NCBI GenBank assembly: GCA_000526575.1
Contig: JAGI01000001.1
Location: forward strand, 124,001 to 188,000
DNA: 64,000 nt
Direction of reading: 5' to 3'
Source: Clostridium sp. 12(A)
Lineage (GTDB): Bacteria > Bacillota > Clostridia > Lachnospirales > Lachnospiraceae
Of this stretch, positions 1 to 9,767 are shown piece by piece (positions within the stretch are counted from its first letter, which is position 1; every line of letters starts with the position of its first letter). A model generated the notes under the pieces. The model was not told the origin of the DNA, searched no databases, and saw only the letters and a program-made list of their open reading frames with translations. The position numbers and the translations under genes were made by a program.

Positions 1-215
1 GTCTTTCTAACGGTATCGAAGTAACAAGCTATATCCCAGGTGAGGGTCATAACTTACAGGAGCATAGCGTTGTTTTAATTCGTGGCGGTAGAGTAAAAGA
101 CTTACCAGGTACCAGATATCATATCGTTAGAGGTACCCTGGATACTGCAGGCGTAGCTAACAGAAAACAGGCTCGTTCCAAATACGGTGCGAAGAGACCG
201 AAAGACAAAAAATAA
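1..215 (+). CDS. rpsL: 30S ribosomal protein S12, 3' part
   Basis: The last 70 codons of S12, read from base 3 to the TAA at 213-215; the 5' end lies outside the window. S12 sits at the decoding centre of the 30S subunit. The segment contains the conserved [17 protein letters not shown] and [10 protein letters not shown] stretches and ends in the usual basic tail ([11 protein letters not shown]). It is the first gene of the str operon and is followed by rpsG, fusA and tuf. The streptomycin-related Lys42 region is not in the window. Confidence 0.97.
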   Translation, partial: LSNGIEVTSYIPGEGHNLQEHSVVLIRGGRVKDLPGTRYHIVRGTLDTAGVANRKQARSKYGAKRPKDKK

Positions 216-863
<648 letters not shown>

Positions 864-879
864 TTAGGAGGAATAAGCT

Positions 880-3000
880 TTGGCTGGAAGAGAATATCCA
901 TTGGAAGCAACCAGAAATATTGGTATCATGGCCCATATCGATGCAGGTAAAACTACATTGACTGAGCGTATCCTCTATTACACTGGTGTAAATTACAAAA
1001 TCGGTGACACACATGAAGGAACTGCTACCATGGACTGGATGGAGCAGGAGCAGGAAAGAGGTATCACAATTACTTCTGCTGCTACTACTTGTCACTGGAC
1101 GATGCATGAGAATAACAAAGTAAAGCCAGGCGCTCCGGAACATCGTATCAACATCATTGATACTCCAGGACACGTTGACTTTACCGTAGAGGTAGAACGT
1201 TCCTTACGTGTACTTGATGGCGCTGTTGGCGTTTTCTGTGCAAAGGGAGGCGTTGAGCCACAGTCCGAGAATGTATGGCGTCAGGCTGACACCTACAACG
1301 TACCCCGTATGGCATTCATCAACAAGATGGATATCATGGGTGCAAACTTCTTTGGTGCAGTAGAGCAGATCAAGACTCGTCTTGGTAAGAATGCTATCTG
1401 TATCCAGCTTCCTATCGGTGCAGAAGATGAATTCAAAGGAATCATCGATCTGTTCGAGATGAGAGCATATATCTACAACGATGACAAGGGTGATGATATC
1501 GATATCGTTGAAATCCCAGAGGATATGAAAGACGATGCCGAGCTTTACCATGGTGAGTTAGTAGAAAAAATCTGTGAGTTAGATGATGACTTAATGATGG
1601 CATACCTGGAAGGGGAAGAGCCATCCACAGAAGAATTAAAGAAAGCTTTAAGAAAAGCAACATGTAACTGTACCGCTATTCCTGTATGCTGCGGTAGCGC
1701 ATACAGAAACAAGGGCGTACAGAGACTCCTTGATGCGATTCTTGAATATATGCCTGCTCCAACTGACATCGCTTCTATTAAGGGTGTTGATATGGACGGC
1801 AATGAGATCGAGAGACATTCCTCTGATGACGAACCTTTCTCCGCTCTTGCATTTAAGATTATGACAGACCCATTCGTTGGTAAGCTGGCATTCTTCCGTG
1901 TTTACTCCGGTATCATGAACTCCGGTTCTTATGTATTAAATGCAACAAAAGGTAAAAAAGAGCGTGTAGGCCGTATCCTTCAGATGCATGCCAACAAGAG
2001 ATCTGAGTTAGACAAAGTGTACTCCGGTGATATCGCTGCAGCTGTTGGTTTCAAGGTAACAACAACAGGTGATACTATCTGTGACGAACAGCATCCAGTA
2101 ATTCTGGAATCCATGGAATTCCCAGAGCCAGTTATCGATATCGCTATCGAGCCTAAGACCAAAGCTGGTCAGGGCAAGATGGGCGAGGCGTTAGCTAAGC
2201 TTGCAGAAGAAGATCCTACCTTCCGTGCAAAGACCAACCAGGAAACTGGCCAGGTTATCATTTCCGGTATGGGTGAGCTTCATCTTGAGATCATCGTAGA
2301 CCGTCTGCTTCGTGAGTTCAACGTAGAAGCAAACGTAGGTGCTCCTCAGGTAGCTTACAAGGAAACCTTTACTAAGACCATTGAGGTTGATAGTAAGTAT
2401 GCAAAGCAGTCTGGTGGACGTGGTCAGTACGGACACTGTAAGGTTCGCTTTGAGCCAATGGATGCCAATGGCGAAGAACTGTTCAAGTTCGAGTCTACCG
2501 TAGTTGGTGGATCTATTCCTAAAGAATATATCCCAGCTGTCGGCGAAGGTATCGAAGAGGCAACTAAGTCTGGTGTTCTTGGTGGATTCCCGGTAGTTGG
2601 TGTTAAGGCTACTGTATACGACGGATCTTACCATGAAGTCGATTCCAGTGAAATGGCATTCCACATTGCCGGTTCTATGGCATTTAAGGATGCGATGAAC
2701 AAGGGCGGCTCCATTCTTCTTGAGCCAATCATGAAGGTTGAAGTAACTATGCCTGAGGACTACATGGGTGATGTTATCGGTGATATCAACTCCCGTCGTG
2801 GCCGTATCGAAGGTATGGAAGACATCGGCGGCGGAAAGATGGTTAAAGCATTCGTACCACTTTCTGAGATGTTCGGTTATTCCACAGACTTACGTTCCAG
2901 AACACAGGGACGCGGTAACTTCTCAATGTTCTTTGAGAAATATGAGCCGGTTCCAAAGAGTGTACAGGAAAAAGTTCTTGCAGATAAAAAGGGCAAATAA
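880..3000 (+). CDS. fusA: Elongation factor G
   Basis: Translational GTPase EF-G, 706 aa, catalysing ribosomal translocation and, with RRF, recycling. The start is a TTG at 880 after AGGAGGAA. GTPase motifs: G1 AHIDAGKTT (residues 18-26), switch II DTPGH and G4 NKMD. Domain IV carries the [16 protein letters not shown] segment. The length and the switch sequences fit canonical EF-G, not a tetracycline-resistance type protein, which would be shorter and more diverged. It is the third gene of the str operon. Confidence 0.98.
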   Translation: MAGREYPLEATRNIGIMAHIDAGKTTLTERILYYTGVNYKIGDTHEGTATMDWMEQEQERGITITSAATTCHWTMHENNKVKPGAPEHRINIIDTPGHVDFTVEVERSLRVLDGAVGVFCAKGGVEPQSENVWRQADTYNVPRMAFINKMDIMGANFFGAVEQIKTRLGKNAICIQLPIGAEDEFKGIIDLFEMRAYIYNDDKGDDIDIVEIPEDMKDDAELYHGELVEKICELDDDLMMAYLEGEEPSTEELKKALRKATCNCTAIPVCCGSAYRNKGVQRLLDAILEYMPAPTDIASIKGVDMDGNEIERHSSDDEPFSALAFKIMTDPFVGKLAFFRVYSGIMNSGSYVLNATKGKKERVGRILQMHANKRSELDKVYSGDIAAAVGFKVTTTGDTICDEQHPVILESMEFPEPVIDIAIEPKTKAGQGKMGEALAKLAEEDPTFRAKTNQETGQVIISGMGELHLEIIVDRLLREFNVEANVGAPQVAYKETFTKTIEVDSKYAKQSGGRGQYGHCKVRFEPMDANGEELFKFESTVVGGSIPKEYIPAVGEGIEEATKSGVLGGFPVVGVKATVYDGSYHEVDSSEMAFHIAGSMAFKDAMNKGGSILLEPIMKVEVTMPEDYMGDVIGDINSRRGRIEGMEDIGGGKMVKAFVPLSEMFGYSTDLRSRTQGRGNFSMFFEKYEPVPKSVQEKVLADKKGK

Positions 3001-3019
3001 TTCCTAACTGGTTCCACTG

Positions 3020-3052
3020 GGTTTCAGGCTGTCACGGCGGCCTGGAACCCGT
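3020..3052 (+). terminator. Hairpin between fusA and tuf
   Basis: GGGTTTCAGGC pairs with GCCTGGAACCC (one G-T pair) directly after fusA. No T-run follows, so it is more likely an RNA processing/stability hairpin or a leaky terminator than a full stop. Confidence 0.45.
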
Positions 3053-3062
3053 CAAATAGGCT

Positions 3063-3090
3063 TGAAAATAGTGCACAAATAGCATATAAT
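3063..3090 (+). promoter_or_regulatory. Probable tuf promoter
   Basis: TTGAAA (3063-3068), 16-base spacer, TATAAT (3085-3090), 67 bases upstream of the tuf start and just downstream of the fusA hairpin. It would give tuf transcripts independent of the str operon, which fits the high demand for EF-Tu. Confidence 0.65.
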
Positions 3091-3156
3091 AAAAAACAGC
3101 CTAACATATATAAACAAAGCTCGAAAGAGAGCGTAAATTAAGGAGGACGTTATAAA

Positions 3157-4350
3157 ATGGCTAAAGCTAAGTTTGAAAGAAACAAAACCCATTGTAACAT
3201 CGGTACCATTGGTCACGTTGACCACGGTAAAACAACTTTAACAGCTGCTATCACAAAGACACTTCACGAGAGATTAGGTACTGGACAGGCAGTAGCTTTC
3301 GAAAACATCGATAAGGCTCCAGAAGAGAGAGAACGTGGTATCACAATTTCTACTTCTCACGTTGAGTATGAGACAGAGAAGAGACATTATGCACACGTTG
3401 ACTGCCCAGGACATGCTGACTACGTTAAGAACATGATCACTGGTGCTGCTCAGATGGACGGCGCTATCTTAGTTGTAGCTGCTACCGATGGTGTTATGGC
3501 TCAGACAAGAGAGCACATCCTGCTTTCTCGTCAGGTAGGCGTTCCTTACATCGTTGTATTCATGAACAAGTGCGATATGGTTGACGATTCCGAGTTACTT
3601 GAATTAGTAGACATGGAAATCCGTGAGCTGTTAAACGAGTATGAATTCCCAGGCGATGATACACCAATCATCCAGGGTTCTGCTTTAAAGGCTCTTGAAG
3701 ATCCTACAAGCTCTTGGGGCGACAAGGTTCTTGAATTAATGGCAGCAGTTGACGAGTGGGTTCCAGATCCAGTTCGTGAAACAGATAAGCCATTCTTAAT
3801 GCCAATCGAGGACGTTTTCTCAATCACAGGTCGTGGTACCGTTGCTACTGGTAGAGTAGAGCGTGGTACATTACACGTATCTGATGAAGTTGAAATCGTT
3901 GGTATCCACGAAGAGACTCGTAAAGTTGTTGTAACTGGAATCGAAATGTTCCGTAAGTTACTTGACGAGGCTCAGGCTGGTGATAACATCGGTGCATTAC
4001 TTCGTGGTGTTCAGAGAACTGAAATCGAAAGAGGACAGTGTCTTGTTAAACCAGGTTCTGTAAAGTGCCATAAGAAATTTACCGCTCAGGTTTACGTTTT
4101 AACAAAAGATGAAGGTGGACGTCATACTCCTTTCTTCAACAACTACAGACCTCAGTTCTACTTCAGAACAACTGACGTTACTGGTGTTTGTGATTTACCA
4201 GCTGGCACAGAGATGTGTATGCCTGGCGATAACGTAGAAATGTCTGTTGAACTGATTCACCCAGTAGCTATGGAGCAGGGTCTCCGTTTCGCTATCCGTG
4301 AAGGTGGACGTACAGTAGGTTCAGGTAGAGTTGCTACTATCGTTGAATAA
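3157..4350 (+). CDS. tuf: Elongation factor Tu
   Basis: EF-Tu, 397 aa, the GTPase that delivers aminoacyl-tRNA to the ribosomal A site. The start ATG follows AAGGAGGA. Motifs: GHVDHGKT (residues 19-26), [20 protein letters not shown] around switch II, NKCD. The C-terminal beta-barrels end with the usual [13 protein letters not shown]. It is the last gene of the str cluster in this window, with a strong terminator right after it. Confidence 0.99.
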   Translation: MAKAKFERNKTHCNIGTIGHVDHGKTTLTAAITKTLHERLGTGQAVAFENIDKAPEERERGITISTSHVEYETEKRHYAHVDCPGHADYVKNMITGAAQMDGAILVVAATDGVMAQTREHILLSRQVGVPYIVVFMNKCDMVDDSELLELVDMEIRELLNEYEFPGDDTPIIQGSALKALEDPTSSWGDKVLELMAAVDEWVPDPVRETDKPFLMPIEDVFSITGRGTVATGRVERGTLHVSDEVEIVGIHEETRKVVVTGIEMFRKLLDEAQAGDNIGALLRGVQRTEIERGQCLVKPGSVKCHKKFTAQVYVLTKDEGGRHTPFFNNYRPQFYFRTTDVTGVCDLPAGTEMCMPGDNVEMSVELIHPVAMEQGLRFAIREGGRTVGSGRVATIVE

Positions 4351-4359
4351 TTAAAATTT

Positions 4360-4404
4360 AAAGCCGAGCCCTTAGTAATAAGGGTTTCGGCTTTTTCTTT
4401 TTGT
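4360..4404 (+). terminator. tuf terminator
   Basis: Stem AAGCCGAGCCC / GGGTTTCGGCTT with loop TTAGTAATAA, followed by a T-rich tail (TTTTCTTTTT). It ends the str operon and marks the left edge of the accessory block. Confidence 0.9.
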
Positions 4405-4544
4405 CTTTTAGTAGTAAAATGGTACTATTATATGGAAGTGAATTTCTGGATTATTTCATTTGGCTTGTTGGATTATCCTTGATTGGTATTTTCTTTCAGT
4501 AGAATATGGGGTATGATATAACCAAAAGCAAGGGAGGTTATAGA

Positions 4545-4628
4545 ATGAGCTTTGTAGCAATCGGTATAGTGCTGGTTATTGTAGTAGTGGTAGTGTTGGT
4601 AATAGTAGCGGTGTTAACAAAAAAGTAG
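4545..4628 (+). CDS. 27-aa hydrophobic Val/Ile-rich peptide
   Basis: A very short gene with unusually complete signals: AAGGGAGGT (4529-4537) 7 bases before the ATG, a 27-codon frame, TAG, and its own terminator 10 bases later. The product starts MSFVAIGIVLVIVVVV and ends in LTKK, that is, one continuous membrane-spanning stretch of Val, Ile and Leu with a short Lys-Lys tail. Function is not recognised. Single-span micropeptides of this type can be membrane regulators or type I toxin-like peptides; nothing here decides between these. A weak promoter candidate (TTGATT-17-GAATAT, 4479-4507) lies upstream. Confidence 0.6.
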   Translation: MSFVAIGIVLVIVVVVVLVIVAVLTKK

Positions 4629-4637
4629 AATATCATA

Positions 4638-4668
4638 GAGGCGGTGAACCCCGTCTCCTTTTTTTTCG
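4638..4668 (+). terminator. Terminator of the 27-aa peptide gene
   Basis: GAGGCGG (4638-4644) pairs with CCGTCTC (4651-4657) around a 6-base loop, followed by eight T. From 4669 to 4796 I see no further gene or structure. Confidence 0.85.
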
Positions 4669-4796
4669 TCTAACAAGAGTAATAATAGCACAAAGCATAA
4701 TTACAAACTTGAATCAATCAGAGTATGTAGTCATAGCTGTAATATAAATTCCTGTCAATTTTATTGCAAAGAGAATCGCTTGACCATCCTAATACC

Positions 4797-5558
4797 TTAG
4801 TACTTGCCTATTTCCTCATTCAACCACAACAACCCATTCCGATAACGCTCACCAGCCAGGGAATGGTGTCCTCCTTCATCGTTGGAGACTGTGACCTTAC
4901 CTGGAAGCATTTGAGACAGGAGCTGACCAGTCTCTTCTGCATATCTGGCTGCATGTTCCATTGGGCCTGATTTCCCTTTCCCCTCCTTGGTACCATAATG
5001 TAAGTAAATAGAATCTGGCCCTTTTCCAATGCTGTTTCCTTCCAGCCAGGACATCCAGCCATCATACCAAAAGGAACTGCAGATTCCGGCCACATGGCGC
5101 CAGCAATCCTGAATGGTAAGGGCGTATACATTGATTAAGCCGCCCAGAGAATAACCAAGCAATGAAACATTATCGGGATCAACTCTGTAATGTTCCAATA
5201 GCCAGGGGAGGAGATTTGTTTCCAGTGACTTAAGGTATTCATCTCCCTTTCCCTTGAAATCAGGAAAACGTGTTGCCATGGCTTTGGCTGGCCACGGGGT
5301 ATACTCGGAGAGTCGGTCCAGAGGACATATCATGACAAGAATGAATTCCCTGCCTTTATTCTCTTTCCATAGGGCCTCCAGTTCGTCGAGCACTGGTACC
5401 AGAGCCTTCATGGCCTGATCCCCATCCTGTACAAGGATGGCTGGGTAAGTTTTGCTTTCGTTCTGTTTCCACGCCTGGGGTAGATAAATATAAATCTTGC
5501 GGTCATCCCACTGGGTTTCTATGATAGTATGAGTTCCTTCTACATGTTCTGAATTCAT
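4797..5558 (-). CDS. Alpha/beta-hydrolase esterase (siderophore esterase-like)
   Basis: 253-aa putative esterase of the enterochelin-esterase / IroE type (esterase D superfamily). The nucleophile Ser137 sits in the GYSLGG elbow, and a His is present near the C-terminus in EGGHHS. There is no signal peptide, so it is cytoplasmic. The chosen start ATG (5558-5556) overlaps the upstream araC-type stop in an ATGA arrangement and uses the AAGGAAG inside that gene; an ATG 8 codons further up has no good ribosome-binding site. It is co-transcribed with the AraC regulator and divergent from an iron-siderophore uptake operon. I infer it hydrolyses an imported ferric-siderophore ester to release iron. 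A generic carboxylesterase remains possible. Confidence 0.8.
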   Translation of the reverse strand: MNSEHVEGTHTIIETQWDDRKIYIYLPQAWKQNESKTYPAILVQDGDQAMKALVPVLDELEALWKENKGREFILVMICPLDRLSEYTPWPAKAMATRFPDFKGKGDEYLKSLETNLLPWLLEHYRVDPDNVSLLGYSLGGLINVYALTIQDCWRHVAGICSSFWYDGWMSWLEGNSIGKGPDSIYLHYGTKEGKGKSGPMEHAARYAEETGQLLSQMLPGKVTVSNDEGGHHSLAGERYRNGLLWLNEEIGKY

Positions 5559-6385
5559 AATTTCTTCCTTTCTGTTTGCCATCCGCTTTTGATTTTACTA
5601 GGAGCAATTCCCATATGCTTTTTAAATAACCGGCTGAAATAAAACTCGTCCTTATATCCCACAGAGACAGCCGCCTGCCGGACGCTGAAGCCATTTTCAT
5701 TTAGCAGACCAGCCGCTGTTTCCAGCCGGTATTCAATCAGGTAATCAATGGGGCGAATGCCCATAACCTTGTGAAACAAGTAAGAAAAGTTTTCAGGTCT
5801 TTTTCCAAAATGCCCGGCGATTACCTTAAGTGTCAGAGGCTCTGTATAATGATTTCGAATATATAAGGCTGCTTCATTGATAAAATTAAGCTCCTCTGAT
5901 TCCTGTTTACTAAGCTGGGAACAGAATAAGGCATCGAAAAGCTTTTGAGTCGTAAAATTCATACGGAACCGGGAACGGATATCATGGCAGTGAGAGAGCC
6001 GCAGCAATTCTTCCAGGCAGTCATCAACCTCTGCTCCATTTATAATTTCAAGCTCATAGGCAGAATGGATAAAATCTGTGCCCCTGCCCTGGGAATCGAA
6101 TGGGTCATAATAAAGATTAATATGGCAAAATGGTTCGTCCCCCTCAATATAAAAGGTGAGTTTTTTACCAGGACAGCCGTGAATGACTTTGCCAGGTACG
6201 GCTGTAAAGGTCTGATTATCAAAAGAAATAACAGCTTTTCCGCTCACTGGAAAGATAAAGGCTGCCCGTGTAGTTTCATAGGAAGCTGGTACCTGTCCCG
6301 GCACCTTTGTAAAGGAGGCGGCCTTTTGAATTGTCAATGGAAATCTGGCATATTCTTCTGCTAACTGGGTACGAAAATCAGACAT
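5555..6385 (-). CDS. AraC-family transcriptional regulator
   Basis: 276 aa: an N-terminal cupin-like sensing half (about residues 15-150) and a C-terminal double helix-turn-helix (about 170-268) with the AraC hallmarks, including LKVIAGHFGKRPENFSYLFH, RLETAAGLL and VGYKDEFYFSRLFKKHMGI. It has a good site (AAAGGAGGACACAC) before ATG 6385 and shares 4 bases with the esterase downstream. The divergent uptake operon 214 bases away is the obvious target. The inducer is likely the siderophore or its iron complex, by analogy with YbtA/Btr-type regulators. Confidence 0.9.
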   Translation of the reverse strand: MSDFRTQLAEEYARFPLTIQKAASFTKVPGQVPASYETTRAAFIFPVSGKAVISFDNQTFTAVPGKVIHGCPGKKLTFYIEGDEPFCHINLYYDPFDSQGRGTDFIHSAYELEIINGAEVDDCLEELLRLSHCHDIRSRFRMNFTTQKLFDALFCSQLSKQESEELNFINEAALYIRNHYTEPLTLKVIAGHFGKRPENFSYLFHKVMGIRPIDYLIEYRLETAAGLLNENGFSVRQAAVSVGYKDEFYFSRLFKKHMGIAPSKIKSGWQTERKKL

Positions 6386-6422
6386 GTGTGTCCTCCTTTT
6401 TTCATAAATCTACATTTTAGCT

Positions 6423-6451
6423 ATTATAGCTCTATTGTTTTTGGAAGTCAA
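6423..6451 (-). promoter_or_regulatory. Promoter of the araC-esterase operon
   Basis: Read on the minus strand: TTGACT, 17-base spacer, TATAAT, about 38 bases upstream of the regulator start. This is near-consensus for the housekeeping sigma factor, so the regulator is probably made at a basal level without activation. Confidence 0.8.
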
Positions 6452-6599
6452 CGTATGATGGAGTGGTGATATTTTTTATCGGAATACATTTAATAATTGT
6501 CCATGGTATTACAGAATTCTCTATTCCTATTTTCTGGATCAATCCGTATAATAATCTACGGTTAGTTATAGCTAATAAGATAGAAGGAGGACCTACTCT
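6452..6599 (+). promoter_or_regulatory. Control region of the siderophore uptake operon
   Basis: Divergent intergenic region. A TATAAT at 6547-6552 lacks a good -35 box at the right distance (TTCCTA at 6524), as expected for an activator-dependent promoter. An imperfect inverted repeat TTAG...CTAA lies at about 6562-6575. No Fur-like box was recognised by eye. Confidence 0.4.
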
Positions 6600-7691
6600 T
6601 TGAATCAACCTATTTCAGAGGCATACATAGAAAATCAAAGGAGCAGTAAGGCTTTCGGGCTGATGCTTGCGGGAATGGTATTTGTGCTCCTTTTGTCCGT
6701 TGTATTGTCCATGTCATTTGGCTCCATGAAAATATTGCCGTCTCATACCTATGCAATCCTTTTGGATAAGCTTTTTGGAATACAGATGGATCCAGCTCTC
6801 ACAAGTCGTCTTTCAGAGGTTAATATCATTTGGGAAATACGTTTTCCCCGGGTGATTCTCGGTGCCGCGGTGGGAGCCGGTCTTTCTCTTTGCGGTATGG
6901 CAATGCAGGCGGCGGTTCAGAACCCTTTGGCAGAGCCATATATTCTGGGAATTTCATCTGGTGCATCCTTAGGTGCCACCTTTTCCATCATGCTTGGCAT
7001 CGGTTCCCTTAGCTGGCTCTCTATCAATGCCAGTTCCTTCTGGGGGTTCGCAGGCGCACTGTTAGCAGCATTTTGCGTGTTAATGCTGGCTTCTATGGGA
7101 AGCAAGATGACAAGCTCCAAGCTGGTGCTATCCGGTACGGTAGTCAATGCTCTTTGCAATGCCCTCAGCAATTTTATCATCTTTATGGCAGGTGATGCCC
7201 AGGGAATGCAGAGCGTAAAATTCTGGACCATGGGTTCTCTGGCAGGAGCAAAATGGCAGAATATCTTCTTTCCGGTTGTCCTTACCATTGTTTGTTTTGT
7301 GGGATTTCTATTTCAATACAGAACCTTAAACACCTTGCTCCTTGGGGATGAAGCCGCGGTGACCCTTGGAATTCCAGTGGCAAAGTACCGAAGGCTATAT
7401 ATGGTGGCGGCTTCGTTATTAACCGGAGTGCTGGTAGCCTATTGCGGTATTATCGGATTTGTTGGACTTATTATTCCACATATCACCAGAGCTGTGGCAG
7501 GTGCTGACCATCGGAGACTGACACCTCTTTGCACCGTGGGAGGTGCCGTTTTTATGATTTGGGCGGATACCTTTGCAAGAATCGCCGTTCCCAATTCAGA
7601 GCTTCCCATTGGAATTGTCACTGCACTCATTGGTGCACCGTTCTTTGTGTATATTCTGGTACGGAAAAGCTATTCCTTCCGGGAAGGATAA
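6600..7691 (+). CDS. Iron-siderophore ABC transporter permease (FecCD family)
   Basis: 363 aa, polytopic membrane protein of the BtuC/FecCD family. TTG start at 6600, 6 bases after AGAAGGAGGACC. Family signatures are present: the first transmembrane segment at about 20-42, PRVILGAAVGAGLSLCGMAMQ, QNPLAEPYILGISSGASLGA, and the C-terminal GIIGFVGLIIPHITR coupling region. Only one permease gene is present, so it would act as a homodimer with the ATPase encoded 12 bases downstream. It is first in the three-gene uptake operon. Confidence 0.93.
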   Translation: MNQPISEAYIENQRSSKAFGLMLAGMVFVLLLSVVLSMSFGSMKILPSHTYAILLDKLFGIQMDPALTSRLSEVNIIWEIRFPRVILGAAVGAGLSLCGMAMQAAVQNPLAEPYILGISSGASLGATFSIMLGIGSLSWLSINASSFWGFAGALLAAFCVLMLASMGSKMTSSKLVLSGTVVNALCNALSNFIIFMAGDAQGMQSVKFWTMGSLAGAKWQNIFFPVVLTIVCFVGFLFQYRTLNTLLLGDEAAVTLGIPVAKYRRLYMVAASLLTGVLVAYCGIIGFVGLIIPHITRAVAGADHRRLTPLCTVGGAVFMIWADTFARIAVPNSELPIGIVTALIGAPFFVYILVRKSYSFREG

Positions 7692-7703
7692 GGAGGATAA
7701 AGA

Positions 7704-8468
7704 ATGGAACTGAACGTAGAAGACTTAAGAGTGAACATAGGAAGCACAGAGATTGTAAAGGGCATATCCTTAAGGGGAGAAAGCCATAAATTTACCGGCC
7801 TTTTAGGTCCTAACGGGAGCGGAAAGTCCACGCTGTTAAAAGCAATTTACCGGGTTTTAAAGCCAAGCGGTGGAGTGGTCCTGATGAATGGAAAGGACAT
7901 TTCCATCATACCGGAAAAAGAGAGAGCCAAAAATATGGCGGTAGTATCCCAGTTTAATCAGGTGAGCTTTGAATTTACCGTGAAAGAAATTGTTATGATG
8001 GGGCGTACTCCCCATAAAAGGCGACTGGAGCAGGAGACCATGGAAGATTATGAGATCGTTTCCGATGCTCTTAAAAAAGTGGGCATGGAGTCTTACTCCA
8101 AACGAAAATTTTCCACCCTATCAGGAGGAGAAAAGCAAAGAATCATTTTAGCCAGAGCATTGGCCCAGCAGCCGAAGATTCTGATACTGGATGAGCCGAC
8201 CAACCACCTGGATATCAAATATCAGCTTCAGGTCCTGTCCATTGTTAAACAGCTTGATATCTGCGTCGTGGCAGCCCTTCACGATCTTTCCCTGGCCTCC
8301 ATGTTCTGCGATACCATATATATGTTAAAAGACGGACGGGTAATGGGACAGGGCAAACCAGAAGAAGTGATTACAACAGAGATGATACGGGACATTTATG
8401 ATGTCAGTGCGTCGGTGGCCATTGATGAAAAGACAGGTCAGTTAGCCATTCAATATATGATTTCATGA
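7704..8468 (+). CDS. Iron-siderophore ABC transporter ATPase
   Basis: 254-aa FecE/FhuC-type ATPase. Walker A GPNGSGKST near residue 35, signature LSGGEKQR, Walker B ILILDEPTNHLD, and the switch His in ALHDLS. It sits 12 bases after the permease and 19 bases before the binding lipoprotein. It powers import of the ferric siderophore delivered by the lipoprotein. The family also includes cobalamin and heme importers; the neighbouring esterase favours a siderophore. Confidence 0.93.
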   Translation: MELNVEDLRVNIGSTEIVKGISLRGESHKFTGLLGPNGSGKSTLLKAIYRVLKPSGGVVLMNGKDISIIPEKERAKNMAVVSQFNQVSFEFTVKEIVMMGRTPHKRRLEQETMEDYEIVSDALKKVGMESYSKRKFSTLSGGEKQRIILARALAQQPKILILDEPTNHLDIKYQLQVLSIVKQLDICVVAALHDLSLASMFCDTIYMLKDGRVMGQGKPEEVITTEMIRDIYDVSASVAIDEKTGQLAIQYMIS

Positions 8469-8487
8469 TAAAATGAGGAGATTAATA

Positions 8488-9567
8488 ATGAAAAAGAAAA
8501 TGTTTTTAACTATGGCAGCCGTTTGTGCAATTGCTGTCGCAACCGCAGGCTGTACCGCCAAAAAAAATAAAACAGAATCTGCGTCTGAGACACAGACAGC
8601 TGCAAAACAGGTAACGACGGAGCAGACAGCAGAGTCACAGTCTTTGGCCAGTGATAAGTCTTCTGGTCTTCCGTTTACATACTTTGCCTATGATGCAGAC
8701 GGAACCAGCCATGAACAAAAGGTAGAAAAAGCGCCTCAGAAGATAATAACCAACAATCAGACAAGCACGGAGCTTTTATTAAAACTTGGACTTGGCGACC
8801 GTATCATAGCGACTGTATTAAAGGACAATCCTACCACAGAGGATTTGGCTGCCGCTTACGATGCGATTCCTGTATTGGCGGACAAGCGAGATATATCCAA
8901 GGAAAAGGTAGTAGGTATGGAGCCTGATATTGTAGTGGGAAGAGTAAAATCCTTTACCCCCGAAACTCTTGGTTCTGTCAGTGACTTAAATGATATGGGC
9001 ATTGCCGCCTATACCCAGGAGTCTACCCGAATGGATCAGGAAATTACAATGGAGTCTATTATAGAAGATATCAAAAACATTGGTAAGATCTTTGAGAAAG
9101 AAGAGCAGGCAGAAAAGCTGGCGGATGACCTCACCACACGCCTTGCTAAGACAGAAGAGCGTTTAAATTCCATTGAGGGAGAGCCATTAAAAGTACTTCT
9201 TATGGTAAATTATAAGGATGGAGCCTTTGGCGGCTATGGAAAAAATGCCTCCCTTCAAAATGATCTCTTAAAACGTCTTCATGCCGAGAATATATTGGAG
9301 AAAGGCGGAAGCGCCCTGTCCGCAGAGAACTTAATCTCCATGGATCCTGATGTCATTGTTTATGTCCTGGGGACCCATAATGAAGAAAATGATAAGAATG
9401 CAGTGGAGTCCATGCTTTCCAATGATGTGATAAAAAGTGTAAAGGCCATTGAAAATAAGAAAATAATAACCGTTGAATACAATGAGCTTATGGGCGGAGG
9501 GTACCGAACCTTTGACTGTATGGAAGCTTTGGCAGATTTTCTGTATCCGGAAGCGGCAACACAATAA
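8488..9567 (+). CDS. Siderophore-binding lipoprotein
   Basis: 359-aa periplasmic-binding-protein-like lipoprotein of the FepB/BtuF class. Signal peptide with lipobox ATAG-Cys22, followed by a Ser/Thr/Gln-rich linker (about 25-65), then two lobes with KAPQKIITNNQTSTELLLKL and the class III motif GMEPDIVVGR. Start ATG 8488 is chosen because GAGGAG lies 7 bases before it; the in-frame ATG at 8473 has no such site. It hands the substrate to the permease/ATPase of the same operon. Confidence 0.92.
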   Translation: MKKKMFLTMAAVCAIAVATAGCTAKKNKTESASETQTAAKQVTTEQTAESQSLASDKSSGLPFTYFAYDADGTSHEQKVEKAPQKIITNNQTSTELLLKLGLGDRIIATVLKDNPTTEDLAAAYDAIPVLADKRDISKEKVVGMEPDIVVGRVKSFTPETLGSVSDLNDMGIAAYTQESTRMDQEITMESIIEDIKNIGKIFEKEEQAEKLADDLTTRLAKTEERLNSIEGEPLKVLLMVNYKDGAFGGYGKNASLQNDLLKRLHAENILEKGGSALSAENLISMDPDVIVYVLGTHNEENDKNAVESMLSNDVIKSVKAIENKKIITVEYNELMGGGYRTFDCMEALADFLYPEAATQ

Positions 9568-9586
9568 AACAATTGTCTGAAATGAG

Positions 9587-9632
9587 AGGGCAGGGCATAG
9601 GATTTTAAATGAAATCCCTGCCCTGTTTTTCT
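9587..9632 (+). terminator. Terminator of the siderophore operon
   Basis: AGGGCAGGG (9587-9595) pairs with CCCTGCCCT (9616-9624), then GTTTTTC. It closes the uptake operon. Confidence 0.88.
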
Positions 9633-9767
9633 TTCTGTATTCGCAGAAGCCTTAAGGTTTTATTACAAATAAGTAATAAAATCGTTATTGTAAATATCAG
9701 GGAAATTGGTTATCATTGTAAGGAATCTTTAAATGACGTGATAATGACAATATGGAGGAATGCGAAC

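Noticed and set aside
6562-6575. TTAG...CTAA as a Fur box
   Set aside because: Does not match the Fur consensus; kept only as a possible operator half-site pair for the AraC regulator.
9609-9767. 53-codon N-terminal extension of the glycosidase-like gene
   Set aside because: It starts inside the siderophore operon terminator; the signal peptide and a good ribosome-binding site begin at 9768.
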